DNA from: Nocardioides sp. JS614
GTDB taxonomy: Bacteria > Actinomycetota > Actinomycetes > Propionibacteriales > Nocardioidaceae
Direction of reading: 5' to 3'
Length of the DNA: 64,000 nucleotides
Assembly (NCBI RefSeq): GCF_000015265.1
Contig: NC_008699.1
Coordinates: 2,542,001-2,606,000 of the forward strand
In this document: piece by piece, positions 8,434-16,779 of the stretch
Layout: every line of letters starts with the position of its first letter
Position numbering within the stretch: the first letter of the stretch is position 1
Notes under the pieces: model-generated
What the model saw: the letters and a program-made list of their open reading frames with translations, nothing else
What the model was told of the DNA's origin: nothing
Database searches by the model: none
Made by a program: the position numbers and the translations under genes

Positions 8434-9663
8434 TCAGCTGAAGTCGGCGCTGGCCCGCTTGGCGGTCTCGAGGAACATCTGCCGGGAGGCGAGGTTCTCC
8501 TCCAGCTCCTTGATCTTGCGCTCGTTGCCGGCGGCGCGCGCCTTCTCGAGGTCGGCCTCGACCTGGGCGATCGCGGCCTCGAGCTTGGAGACCATGTCGT
8601 CGGCGCGGGCGGACTTCTCCGGGTCCGAGCGGCGCCACTGGTCCTCCTCGACGCCGCGGATCTCCTGCTCGACCTTGCGGATCCGGCCCTCGAGCTCCTT
8701 CATCCGGTCGCGGGGGACCTTGCCGGCGGCGTCCCACCGCTCCGCGATGTCGCGGAAGGTCCGCTTGGCAGCCTCCAGGTCGGTGACGGGCACCAGCGCC
8801 TCGGCCTCGGTGAGCAGCTGCTCCTTCACCTGCGCGTTGGCGGCGAACTCCTGGTCCTGCTCGGCCGCGGCGGCGTCGCGCGCACCGAAGAAGGCGTCCT
8901 GGGCACCGCGGAAGCGCTTCCAGAGCGCGTCGTCGACGTCGCGGGGCGCGGGGCCGGCGGCCTTCCACTGGCGCATCAGGTCGCGGTACCGGCCGGCGGT
9001 GGGACCCCACTCCGTGGAGGTGGCGAGCTCCTCGGCCTCCGCGGCCAGCCGCTCCTTGACCACCCGGGCGGTGTCTCGCTTCTCGTGCTGCTCGGCGAAG
9101 TGCGCCTTGCGGCGCCGGGTGTACGCCGTGCGCGCGGTGGAGAACCGGCGCCAGAGCGCGTCGTCGGACGACCGGTCGATCCGCGGCAGCGCCTTCCACT
9201 CGTCGAGCAGCTCGCGCATCCGGTTGGCGCCGTTGCGCCAGTCGGAGCCCTCGGCGAGCTGCTCCGCCTCGGTGACGATCCGCTCCTTGCTGGCGCGGGA
9301 CTCGGCGGATCGCTGTGCCCGCTCGGCCTTGCGGGCCTCGCGCTGCACCTCGAGCACCGGACCGAGCGCGTCCAGGCGCGCCACGAGGGCGGCGAGGTCG
9401 CCGACTGCGTGCGCCTCCTCGACCTGGGTGCGCACCGTGCGCACGGACGCGGTGGCCTCGTCCGGCGACATCACCCCGGACTGGACCCGCTTCTCGAGCA
9501 GCTCCACCTCGAACGCGAGTGCGTCGAAGCGCTCGGTGAAGAACTTCAGTGCCTCAGCTGGGGTGCCCTCGGGGTACTGGCCGACGGGACGCTCCCCGTC
9601 GGCGGTCCTGACGTAGACGGTGCCGTCGTCGTCTACTCGGCCCCACTGATGGCTAGTCACCAC
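8434..9663 (-). CDS. DUF349 domain protein, coiled-coil rich
   Basis: The 409-residue protein is built from repeated DUF349-type units with the recurring pattern of a W, a basic patch and LWxRF or LWKRFRGAQDAFF (for example about 150-185 and 225-265). Most of the chain is charged, predicted helical and coiled-coil. No signal peptide or membrane span is visible, so it is likely cytoplasmic. The biochemical role is not established to my knowledge. Two consecutive GTG codons (9661-9663 and 9658-9660 on the minus strand) can serve as start. It is the only convincing minus-strand gene in the window, divergent from the protease gene. Confidence 0.88.
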   Translation of the reverse strand: MVTSHQWGRVDDDGTVYVRTADGERPVGQYPEGTPAEALKFFTERFDALAFEVELLEKRVQSGVMSPDEATASVRTVRTQVEEAHAVGDLAALVARLDALGPVLEVQREARKAERAQRSAESRASKERIVTEAEQLAEGSDWRNGANRMRELLDEWKALPRIDRSSDDALWRRFSTARTAYTRRRKAHFAEQHEKRDTARVVKERLAAEAEELATSTEWGPTAGRYRDLMRQWKAAGPAPRDVDDALWKRFRGAQDAFFGARDAAAAEQDQEFAANAQVKEQLLTEAEALVPVTDLEAAKRTFRDIAERWDAAGKVPRDRMKELEGRIRKVEQEIRGVEEDQWRRSDPEKSARADDMVSKLEAAIAQVEADLEKARAAGNERKIKELEENLASRQMFLETAKRASADFS

Positions 9664-9882
9664 GTTGTCCCGGTTCCCTCGAAGTGCGATATGCGATCGA
9701 CGTCCGCCGGCGGCGGCGCGCAGGAGCCCATGCTAGTCATGAAGCCGGATCGACCGCCCGCGGTCGGCGACACGCCGCGCCGTGGCGGATCGGGACGCCG
9801 GGATCACCCCTTCGGGTCATCGAAGTTCCGTCCGTCCTAGTCATTTCTGACGCAGTGCAATGTTTCGGCGCCCCGCCAGGTC

Positions 9883-9888
9883 TAGCGT
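9883..9888 (+). promoter_or_regulatory. Candidate -10 box for the trypsin-like protease gene
   Basis: TAGCGT lies 44 bp upstream of the ATG at 9932 in the 268-bp divergent intergenic region (9664-9931). Nothing else in that region is convincing apart from short G/C dyads. Confidence 0.35.
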
Positions 9889-9931
9889 CCGGCGTTAAGC
9901 GGCGTCGATGGACCCTAGGGACGGCGATGAC

Positions 9932-11602
9932 ATGAACGGTCTACGTGGTGCACGCAAGGCGGCAGCGGCCCTCGCTGCGAGTGCGGTAGCGGTCCTCCTC
10001 CCGCTGGGAGGTACGACGGCGCTGGCCGCGGACGAGTCCCCCGGCCCGGCGGCCGTGGACGTCACCCCGCTGGAGAAGGTCAACGCCTTGGTCCAGCCGA
10101 GCGTGGTCTTCCTGCTCCAGACCTGGGACGGCTACGTCTACGACACCTTCAACAAGCAGTACCTGAACGACGGCAATCCGTTCGAGCTGCAGTTCCAGTG
10201 CACCGGCTTCGTGGTGAATCCCAACGGCTACATCGCGACCGCCGGCCACTGCGTGGACTTCAAGGAGGTCGAGGGCAGTTTCGTCGAGACCGCCGCCCAG
10301 TGGGCGCTCGCCAACGGCTACTACAGCAGCACCACCCTCACCCTGGACGACATCGTCGGGTTCGACGACTACCGGATCGAGTCGAGCGAGCGCAAGAACA
10401 CCGCCGACCTGGACATCCAGGTGGGCTGGGGTGCCTCCGTCTCCGGCATCGAGACCTCCGAGGTCAAGCGGGCTCGCGTCATCGACTTCGACCGGCAGTC
10501 CAAGGGCGACGTCGCGCTGATCAAGGTCGAGGCCACCGATCTGAACGCCTTGCCGATGGCGACCGACGAGGTGGACGTGGGGACCGACGTCGTGTCGATC
10601 GGCTACCCCGCCTCGGTCGACTCCGTCACCGACCCCAACCTGACCCCGTCGTTCAAGGACGGCTCGATCAGCTCGGTCAAGACGGTCCAGGGCGGCGTAC
10701 TCCCGGTCTACGAGATCTCCGCCGCTGTCTCGGGCGGGATGAGCGGGGGGCCGTCGGTGAATCTCGACGGCGAGGTGATCGGCGTCAACAGCTTCGGCAT
10801 CCTCGGTGAGCCGCAGGCCTTCAACTTCCTCCGCCCGTCCTCCCAGCTCGCGGAGCTGATGGCCGGTGCGGGCGTGACCAACGAGCTCAGCGAGACCACG
10901 CAGGCGTACCGAGATGGTCTCCTCGCCTACTGGGCGGGCGACCGAACCACGGCCGTGGACAAGCTCGGGAGCGTCGTCGACGAGCAGCCCACCAACAAGC
11001 TCGCCGCGGAGTTCCTCGAGAAGGCCCAGGACCTGCCCGAGCCGCCTCCGGCCGAAGAGTCGGACTCCGGCCTGCCGGTGGTGCCGATCGTGATCGGCGT
11101 TGCCGTGCTGGTCCTGGTCGGCGGGGGTCTCCTGGCCTTCCTCCTGCTGCGGCGCAAGGGCGGATCGTCGCCCGCCGCGACCCCGCCGGCGGCTCCGGTG
11201 GCACCCGCGACCCCGGCGGCACCGGCCGCTCCGCTCGGCGGACCGTACGCCGCGCCGTACGCGGACCCGGTGTCGAGCGCGCCCGCCGCACCGCTCGGCT
11301 TCTCCGGCGGGGTGACCACGGCCCCACCGCCGACCATCCCGCCGACCATCCCGCCCACCAGCCCGGCCGCGCCTCCGCCGACGCCGGTGCCCACGGCGTC
11401 CGTCACGCCGCCGCCCGCCGCGCCTGCCCCGGCGCCCGCCCCGGCGTCCACGCCGGTGTCGGCGTCGGGCCCGCTGCCGACACCCCCGGTGGCCTCGGAG
11501 GAGCCGGCGGAGAAGCACGAGCCGCACTTCTGCGGGAACTGTGGGGAGCCTGCGGAGCACGGCAAGAAGTTCTGCAGCAACTGCGGGAGCCCGCTGGCCT
11601 GA
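9932..11602 (+). CDS. Trypsin-like serine protease, membrane anchored, with C-terminal zinc ribbon
   Basis: The 556-residue protein has a signal peptide (about 1-32, ending ALAA) and a trypsin/HtrA-like protease domain with His106 in TAGHC, Asp193 in GDVALIK and Ser271 in GGMSGGPS, a complete catalytic triad. A single membrane span lies at about 383-406, followed by a long Ala/Pro-rich linker and a C-terminal ribbon with Cys534, Cys537, Cys548 and Cys551 in two C-x2-C knuckles. The topology implied is an outside protease and a cytoplasmic ribbon. It has no PDZ domain, unlike HtrA. Substrate unknown. ATG 9932 is preceded by AGGGACG. Confidence 0.85.
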   Translation: MNGLRGARKAAAALAASAVAVLLPLGGTTALAADESPGPAAVDVTPLEKVNALVQPSVVFLLQTWDGYVYDTFNKQYLNDGNPFELQFQCTGFVVNPNGYIATAGHCVDFKEVEGSFVETAAQWALANGYYSSTTLTLDDIVGFDDYRIESSERKNTADLDIQVGWGASVSGIETSEVKRARVIDFDRQSKGDVALIKVEATDLNALPMATDEVDVGTDVVSIGYPASVDSVTDPNLTPSFKDGSISSVKTVQGGVLPVYEISAAVSGGMSGGPSVNLDGEVIGVNSFGILGEPQAFNFLRPSSQLAELMAGAGVTNELSETTQAYRDGLLAYWAGDRTTAVDKLGSVVDEQPTNKLAAEFLEKAQDLPEPPPAEESDSGLPVVPIVIGVAVLVLVGGGLLAFLLLRRKGGSSPAATPPAAPVAPATPAAPAAPLGGPYAAPYADPVSSAPAAPLGFSGGVTTAPPPTIPPTIPPTSPAAPPPTPVPTASVTPPPAAPAPAPAPASTPVSASGPLPTPPVASEEPAEKHEPHFCGNCGEPAEHGKKFCSNCGSPLA

Positions 11603-11662
11603 GGGCGCCTGCACGGGGGTGGCCGGCGGAGCACCGATGCGACGCCGGCCAGGCGCGCTCGA

Positions 11663-11668
11663 TAGTCT
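11663..11668 (+). promoter_or_regulatory. -10 box of a likely leaderless promoter (metallo-hydrolase)
   Basis: TAGTCT is six bases before the GTG at 11675 with no ribosome binding site between, matching the pattern at relA, rarA and def. Confidence 0.5.
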
Positions 11669-11674
11669 GCCCGG

Positions 11675-12388
11675 GTGCTGATCGCCGGATTCCCCGCAGG
11701 CCCGTGGGGCACGAACTGCTACGTGGCGGCCACCGGCCCCGGTAGCGAGTGCGTGATCGTCGACCCCGGCAAGGACGCCACCGACGGCATCGCCGAGGTC
11801 GTGCGCGAGCACCGGCTCAAGCCGGTCGCGGTGCTGGTCACCCACGGCCACGTCGACCACATGTGGTGCGTCGCCCCGGTCGCGGGGACGTACGACGCGA
11901 CCGCGTGGATCCACCCCGAGGACCGGCACCTGCTCGGGGACCCGATGGCGGGCATGTCCCCGGACACCGCTCAGCTGGTGCTGGGCAGCGGCTACGAGTT
12001 CGCCGAGCCCGACGACGTGCAGGAGCTCGCCGACCTCCAGGAGCTCGAGCTCGCGGGGCTGAGGTTCGTGGTCGACCACACGCCCGGCCACACCCGGGGC
12101 TCGGTCACCTTCCGCTCGCCTTTCCCGGGGGGCACCCGGGGGGCGGAGCCCTCCGGGAGTGACGTGTCGGAGGTGATGTTCTCCGGCGATCTGCTGTTCG
12201 CGGGCTCCATCGGGCGGACCGACCTGCCGGGGGGCGACCACCAGACGATGCTGCAGAGCCTCAAGAGCAAGGTGCTCCCGCTCGCCGACGACGTCGTCGT
12301 CCTGCCGGGCCACGGCGAGCAGACGTCCATCGGTCGCGAGCGTGCGACCAACCCCTACCTGATTCCGTTGAGTCTCCAGGATCTGTGA
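11675..12388 (+). CDS. Metallo-beta-lactamase fold hydrolase (glyoxalase II-like)
   Basis: The 237-residue protein has the metal-binding motif THGHVDH (His57, His59, Asp61, His62), HTPGHT near 138 and GDLLFAGSIGRTDLPGGD, ending with LPGHGEQT. This is the glyoxalase II-like branch of the fold; the substrate cannot be read from sequence. Residues about 150-161 (PGGTRGAEPSG) are encoded by a GC palindrome that interrupts the usual region between the beta strand SVTFRSP and SGDLLF. The GTG start is probably leaderless. It ends one base before hisS, an adjacency common in actinobacteria. Confidence 0.88.
   Translation: MLIAGFPAGPWGTNCYVAATGPGSECVIVDPGKDATDGIAEVVREHRLKPVAVLVTHGHVDHMWCVAPVAGTYDATAWIHPEDRHLLGDPMAGMSPDTAQLVLGSGYEFAEPDDVQELADLQELELAGLRFVVDHTPGHTRGSVTFRSPFPGGTRGAEPSGSDVSEVMFSGDLLFAGSIGRTDLPGGDHQTMLQSLKSKVLPLADDVVVLPGHGEQTSIGRERATNPYLIPLSLQDL
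12124..12157 (+). repeat. GC palindrome inside the metallo-hydrolase gene
   Basis: CCCGGGGGGC occurs twice in direct order (12124-12133 and 12135-12144). The second copy forms a 10-bp hairpin (one G-T pair, loop GGA) with GCCCTCCGGG at 12148-12157. The core is close to the reverse complement of the palindrome inside carB. Confidence 0.6.
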
Positions 12389-12389
12389 C

Positions 12390-13745
12390 ATGGCCAAACC
12401 CACCCCGCTGAGCGGGTTCCCCGAGCTGCTGCCCGAGCAGCGGGTCGTCGAGCAGCAGGTCGTCGACACCCTCCGGCACACGTTCGAGCTCTACGGCTTC
12501 GCGGGCATCGAGACCCGGGCCGTCGAACCGCTCGACCAGCTGCTGCGCAAGGGCGACACCTCCAAGGAGGTCTACCTCCTGCGCCGGCTGCACGAGGAGT
12601 CGGCGGAGGGGCACTCCGGCATCGGGCTGCACTTCGACCTGACCGTGCCGTTCGCGCGCTACGTGCTCGAGAACGCCGGCAGGCTGGAGTTTCCGTTCCG
12701 CCGCTACCAGATCCAGAAGGCGTGGCGCGGCGAGCGGCCGCAGGAGGGCCGCTACCGCGAGTTCACCCAGGCCGACATCGACGTCATCGGCCGCGACGAG
12801 CTGCCCTTCCACCACGACGTCGAGGTCACCCGGGTGATGGTCGACGCACTGAACCGGCTCGACTTCTTGCCGGCGTTCCGGCTCCAGGTGAACAACCGCA
12901 AGCTGATCCAGGGTTTCTACGCCGGCCTGGGCGTCGCCGACACCGACGAGGCGATGCGGATCGTCGACAAGCTCGACAAGCTCCCGGTCGAGAAGGTGCG
13001 CGCGATGCTGGTCGCCGAGGCCGGCGTCGACGAGGCGACCGCCGACCGCGTGCTGTCGCTGGCGACGATCCGCGCCACCGACGACTCCTTCGTCGACGCC
13101 GTCCGGGCGCTGGGCGTCGAACACCCGCTGCTCGACGAGGGCCTGGCCGAGCTCGGTGCACTGGTGCGGGCGTGTGCCGATCTCGTCAGCGACCGGGTGC
13201 AGGTCGTCGCGGACCTCTCGATCGCGCGCGGCCTCGACTACTACACCGGCACGGTCTTCGAGACCCGGCTCGACGGCTACGAGTCGCTGGGATCGATCTG
13301 CTCCGGCGGTCGCTACGACGCGCTCGCGTCCGACGGCCGCACGACGTACCCCGGCGTCGGCATCTCGCTCGGCGTCAGCCGGGTCGTCGTGCCGCTGATG
13401 GCGCGCACCGGCCTGGCGGCCAGCCGCAAGGTGCCGAGCGCCGTCGTGGTCGCGGTCGTCTCCGAGGAGTCGCGACCCGAGAGCGAGGCGGTCGCCGCCG
13501 CCCTGCGTGCCCGCAACATCCCCTGCGAGGTCGCGGCGAGCGCGCAGAAGTTCGGCAAGCAGATCCGGTACGCCGAGCGGCGGGGCATCCCGTACGTCTG
13601 GTTCCCGGACCAGGCCGAGGTGAAGGACATCCGGTTGGGGGAGCAGGTGGCGGCCGACCCCGCCTCCTGGACCCCACCCATCGAGGACCTGCGACCGCAG
13701 GTCGTTGCGACGAGCCCGACAAGCGAGATGGAGAGTACGAAGTGA
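12390..13745 (+). CDS. hisS: Histidyl-tRNA synthetase
   Basis: HisRS is a class II synthetase that charges tRNA-His. The 451-residue product has the N-terminal motif region, motif 2 in RRYQIQKAWRGERPQEGRYREFTQADIDVIG, the histidine-specific signature ARGLDYYTGTVFE, and a C-terminal anticodon-binding domain (about 350-440). It is slightly longer than the E. coli enzyme, mainly at the C-terminus. The start lies one base after the metallo-hydrolase stop, and the stop overlaps the aspS GTG. Confidence 0.97.
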   Translation: MAKPTPLSGFPELLPEQRVVEQQVVDTLRHTFELYGFAGIETRAVEPLDQLLRKGDTSKEVYLLRRLHEESAEGHSGIGLHFDLTVPFARYVLENAGRLEFPFRRYQIQKAWRGERPQEGRYREFTQADIDVIGRDELPFHHDVEVTRVMVDALNRLDFLPAFRLQVNNRKLIQGFYAGLGVADTDEAMRIVDKLDKLPVEKVRAMLVAEAGVDEATADRVLSLATIRATDDSFVDAVRALGVEHPLLDEGLAELGALVRACADLVSDRVQVVADLSIARGLDYYTGTVFETRLDGYESLGSICSGGRYDALASDGRTTYPGVGISLGVSRVVVPLMARTGLAASRKVPSAVVVAVVSEESRPESEAVAAALRARNIPCEVAASAQKFGKQIRYAERRGIPYVWFPDQAEVKDIRLGEQVAADPASWTPPIEDLRPQVVATSPTSEMESTK

Positions 13746-15514
13746 TTCGCACCCAGGACGCCGGCGCACTGCGCGCCGAGAACGTCGGCCAGACCGTGAC
13801 TCTCGCGGGGTGGGTGGCCAACCGGCGCGATCACGGTGGGGTCGCCTTCATCGACCTCCGCGAGGCCAGTGGGGTCGTCCAGGTCGTGATCCGCGACGAG
13901 CAGGTCGCCCACCACCTGCGCGCGGAGTACTGCCTCGCGGTCACCGGCGAGGTCACCCGTCGCAAGGAGGGCAACGAGAACCCCAACCTGGCCACCGGCG
14001 AGGTCGAGGTCGTCGCGAACGAGGTCGAGGTGCTCAGCGCGGCCGCGCCGCTGCCGTTCCCGATCAGCGACCACGTCGACGTGGGGGAGGAGGCCCGGCT
14101 CAAGCACCGGTACCTCGACCTGCGCCGCTCCGGGCCCAACAACGCGCTGCGCCTGCGCAGCAAGGTCAACAAGGCCGCCCGCGACGTGCTCGATCGTCAC
14201 GACTTCGTCGAGATCGAGACTCCCACGCTGACCCGGTCCACACCCGAGGGCGCGCGTGACTTCCTGGTGCCCGCCCGCCTCCAGCCCGGCAGCTGGTACG
14301 CCCTGCCCCAGAGCCCACAGCTGTTCAAGCAGCTGCTGATGGTCGCCGGCATGGAGCGCTACTACCAGATCGCGCGGTGCTACCGCGACGAGGACTTCCG
14401 CGCCGACCGTCAGCCCGAGTTCACCCAGCTCGACATCGAGATGAGCTTCGTCGAGCAGGACGACGTGCTCGCGGTGGCCGAGGAGGTCCTCGTCGCGCTG
14501 TGGAAGCTGGTCGGGCACGACGTACCCGTCCCGCTGCCACGGATGACCTACGCCGAGTCGATGGAGCGCTACGGGACCGACAAGCCGGACCTGCGGATGG
14601 GCCAGGAGCTGGTCGACTGCACCGCGTACTTCGCCGACACGCCGTTCCGCGTCTTCCAGGCCGACTACGTCGGTGCGGTCGTGATGCCCGGTGGCGCGAG
14701 CCAGCCGCGCAAGCAGCTGGACGCCTGGCAGGAGTGGGCCAAGCAGCGGGGCGCCAAGGGTCTGGCCTACGTCCTGGTGCAGGACGACGGGGAGCTCACC
14801 GGTCCGGTGTCGAAGAACATCACGGACGGGGAGTCGGCTGGCCTGGCCGAGCACACCGGGGCGAAGCCCGGTGACTGCATCTTCTTCGCAGCGGGCGCGC
14901 CGAAGCCCAGTCGCGCACTGCTCGGCGCCGCGCGCCTCGAGATCGGCCGGCGGTGCGACCTGATCGACGAGGACGCCTGGAGCTTCCTGTGGGTCGTCGA
15001 CGCGCCGCTGTTCGAGCCCACGGCCGACGCCACCGCCTCCGGCGACGTCGCCCTGGGCTACAGCGCCTGGACCGCCGTGCACCACGCGTTCACCTCGCCA
15101 CAGGACGTCGACGGCTTCGACGCCGACCCCGGCAGCGCGCTCGCGTGGGCCTACGACATCGTCTGCAACGGCAACGAGATCGGTGGCGGGTCGATCCGTA
15201 TCCACCGCGAGGACGTCCAGAAGCGGGTCTTCGCGATCATGGGGATCGACGAGGCCGAGGCGCAGGAGAAGTTCGGCTTCCTGCTCGAGGCGTTCAAGTA
15301 CGGCGCCCCGCCGCACGGAGGGATCGCGTTCGGGTGGGACCGCATCGTCGCGCTGCTCGCCGGCACCGAGTCGATCCGTGATGTGATCGCGTTCCCCAAG
15401 TCCGGTGGGGGTTTCGACCCGCTCACTGCAGCTCCTGCGCCGATCACGCCCGAGCAGCGCAAGGAGGCGGGCGTGGACGCCCGACCTCAGCAGGACCTCC
15501 CGCCGCAAAGCTGA
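13742..15514 (+). CDS. aspS: Aspartyl-tRNA synthetase (bacterial type)
   Basis: AspRS charges tRNA-Asp; many actinobacteria use a relaxed form that also charges tRNA-Asn, but this cannot be decided here. The 590-residue product has an N-terminal OB-fold (about 15-105), motif 2 CYRDEDFRADRQPEFTQ, QSPQLFKQLLM, the bacterial insertion (GAD) domain in the middle, and motif 3 around GIAFGWDRIVALL. The GTG at 13742 overlaps the hisS stop by four bases; the same frame stays open far upstream inside hisS, but that is not coding. Confidence 0.96.
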   Translation: MIRTQDAGALRAENVGQTVTLAGWVANRRDHGGVAFIDLREASGVVQVVIRDEQVAHHLRAEYCLAVTGEVTRRKEGNENPNLATGEVEVVANEVEVLSAAAPLPFPISDHVDVGEEARLKHRYLDLRRSGPNNALRLRSKVNKAARDVLDRHDFVEIETPTLTRSTPEGARDFLVPARLQPGSWYALPQSPQLFKQLLMVAGMERYYQIARCYRDEDFRADRQPEFTQLDIEMSFVEQDDVLAVAEEVLVALWKLVGHDVPVPLPRMTYAESMERYGTDKPDLRMGQELVDCTAYFADTPFRVFQADYVGAVVMPGGASQPRKQLDAWQEWAKQRGAKGLAYVLVQDDGELTGPVSKNITDGESAGLAEHTGAKPGDCIFFAAGAPKPSRALLGAARLEIGRRCDLIDEDAWSFLWVVDAPLFEPTADATASGDVALGYSAWTAVHHAFTSPQDVDGFDADPGSALAWAYDIVCNGNEIGGGSIRIHREDVQKRVFAIMGIDEAEAQEKFGFLLEAFKYGAPPHGGIAFGWDRIVALLAGTESIRDVIAFPKSGGGFDPLTAAPAPITPEQRKEAGVDARPQQDLPPQS

Positions 15515-15590
15515 TCCGACGGACGTGGGGGCGAACGTCCCGAGACCAGATCGTTACACGCGGTAGACCCATTGATGTGCTGGCGTCACA

Positions 15591-15596
15591 TAGAGT
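15591..15596 (+). promoter_or_regulatory. Candidate -10 box for the peptide ABC transporter operon
   Basis: TAGAGT lies 82 bp before the first permease gene in the 163-bp gap after aspS. A TTGATG hexamer at 15572-15577 could be a -35, but the 13-bp spacing is short. Confidence 0.35.
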
Positions 15597-15677
15597 CGCA
15601 CCGGTCGCCGGCCCTCCGGTGCCCGTGATCCGGGCTCTGGAACCGACGGACAGCACACCCGAGAAGACAGAGGTGAC

Positions 15678-16688
15678 ATGACTGTTCAGGCCTCCAACCT
15701 GGAGAGCGAACACCTGCCGGATCCCGCCGGTCCCCCGGAGGGTGAGACCAAGAAGATCGCCGGCAAGTCCCCGACGAAGCTGGCAATGGACCGGTTCCGC
15801 CGCGACAAGTTGTCCATGGTTTCCTTCACCGTCGTCGCGATCTACATCGTCATCGGTGTGTCGGCGCCGTTCCTGGTGAAGTTCGGCGTGCTGGACCCGT
15901 TCAAGTTCCACCAGGACCTGCTGAACCCCGACACGCTGCCCAAGGGCCAGCTCGGTGGCATCAGCTGGGACCACCCGCTCGGCGTCGAGCCGGGCACCGG
16001 ACGCGACGTGCTGTCCCGGCTGATCTACGGCGTCACGTTCTCGCTGACGATCGCGCTCTCGGCGACCGTCGTCGCGATCGCCATCGGCACCGTGCTCGGC
16101 ATCATCTCCGGGTTCAGCGGGGGCTGGGTGGACGCGATCATCGGCCGCGCGGTCGACCTGACCCTGTCCTTCCCCCAGACGCTGATGCTGCTGGCCCTGT
16201 CGGGCATGGGCGTCGCGCTGGTCGCGGACTTCCTACCGGGCAGCGAGTCCGACGACCTCCCGAACGGCTTCTACGTCGTCTTGGTGCTCGGCCTGTTCGG
16301 CTGGCCCGGCATCGCGCGCATCATGCGCGGCCAGGTGCTCTCGGTCCGCGAGCGCGAGTTCGTCGACGCGGCCGTGCTGATCGGAGCGTCGCGACGCCGG
16401 ATCTACTTCAAGGAGATCCTGCCGAACCTGTGGGCGCCGCTGCTCGTCACGTTCACGTTGACGATGCCGGCCTACATCTCGGCGGAGGCTGCCTTGAGCT
16501 ACCTGAGCGTCGGGATCCATCCGCCGACACCGACACTCGGCAACATCCTGCGCGGGTCGATCAACTACTCGATCGGCGACTTCATGTTCTTCTTCGCGCC
16601 CGCCTTCGTGATCATGGTGATCGTCGTGAGCTTCAACCTGCTCGGTGACGGCATCCGTGACGCGCTCGACCCCAAGTCGGCCCGTTGA
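15678..16688 (+). CDS. Oligopeptide/dipeptide ABC transporter permease (OppC/DppC type)
   Basis: This is one of the two membrane subunits of a family-5 peptide importer. The 336-residue protein has a hydrophilic N-terminus, TM1 at about 48-72, the OppC N-terminal domain (DKLSMVSFTVVAIYIV), about six membrane segments and the EAA loop DAAVLIGASRRRIYFKEILPNLWAPL, which docks on the ATPase. Ribosome site AGAGGTGAC precedes the ATG. It is the first gene of the cluster, so the order is C, A, B, D, F rather than the usual A, B, C, D, F. Confidence 0.9.
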   Translation: MTVQASNLESEHLPDPAGPPEGETKKIAGKSPTKLAMDRFRRDKLSMVSFTVVAIYIVIGVSAPFLVKFGVLDPFKFHQDLLNPDTLPKGQLGGISWDHPLGVEPGTGRDVLSRLIYGVTFSLTIALSATVVAIAIGTVLGIISGFSGGWVDAIIGRAVDLTLSFPQTLMLLALSGMGVALVADFLPGSESDDLPNGFYVVLVLGLFGWPGIARIMRGQVLSVREREFVDAAVLIGASRRRIYFKEILPNLWAPLLVTFTLTMPAYISAEAALSYLSVGIHPPTPTLGNILRGSINYSIGDFMFFFAPAFVIMVIVVSFNLLGDGIRDALDPKSAR

Positions 16689-16713
16689 GCCCCGACCACG
16701 GGGACCCCCATTC

Positions 16714-16736
16714 TTCGGCGGCACGGAGCCGCCGAA
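16714..16736 (+). repeat. Perfect 9-bp hairpin upstream of the binding-protein gene
   Basis: TTCGGCGGC and GCCGCCGAA flank a five-base loop in the 91-bp space between permease and binding-protein genes. With no T-tract it is more likely a processing or stabilising stem-loop than a terminator. Confidence 0.6.
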
Positions 16737-16779
16737 TGTGCCGCCGCTCCAGGCGCGACACACACCCAAGGAGAAGTTA

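Noticed and set aside
12722..13741. 340-codon N-terminal extension of aspS
   Set aside because: It lies out of frame within hisS, is Arg/Gly-rich, and aspartyl-tRNA synthetases begin at the OB-fold that follows GTG 13742.
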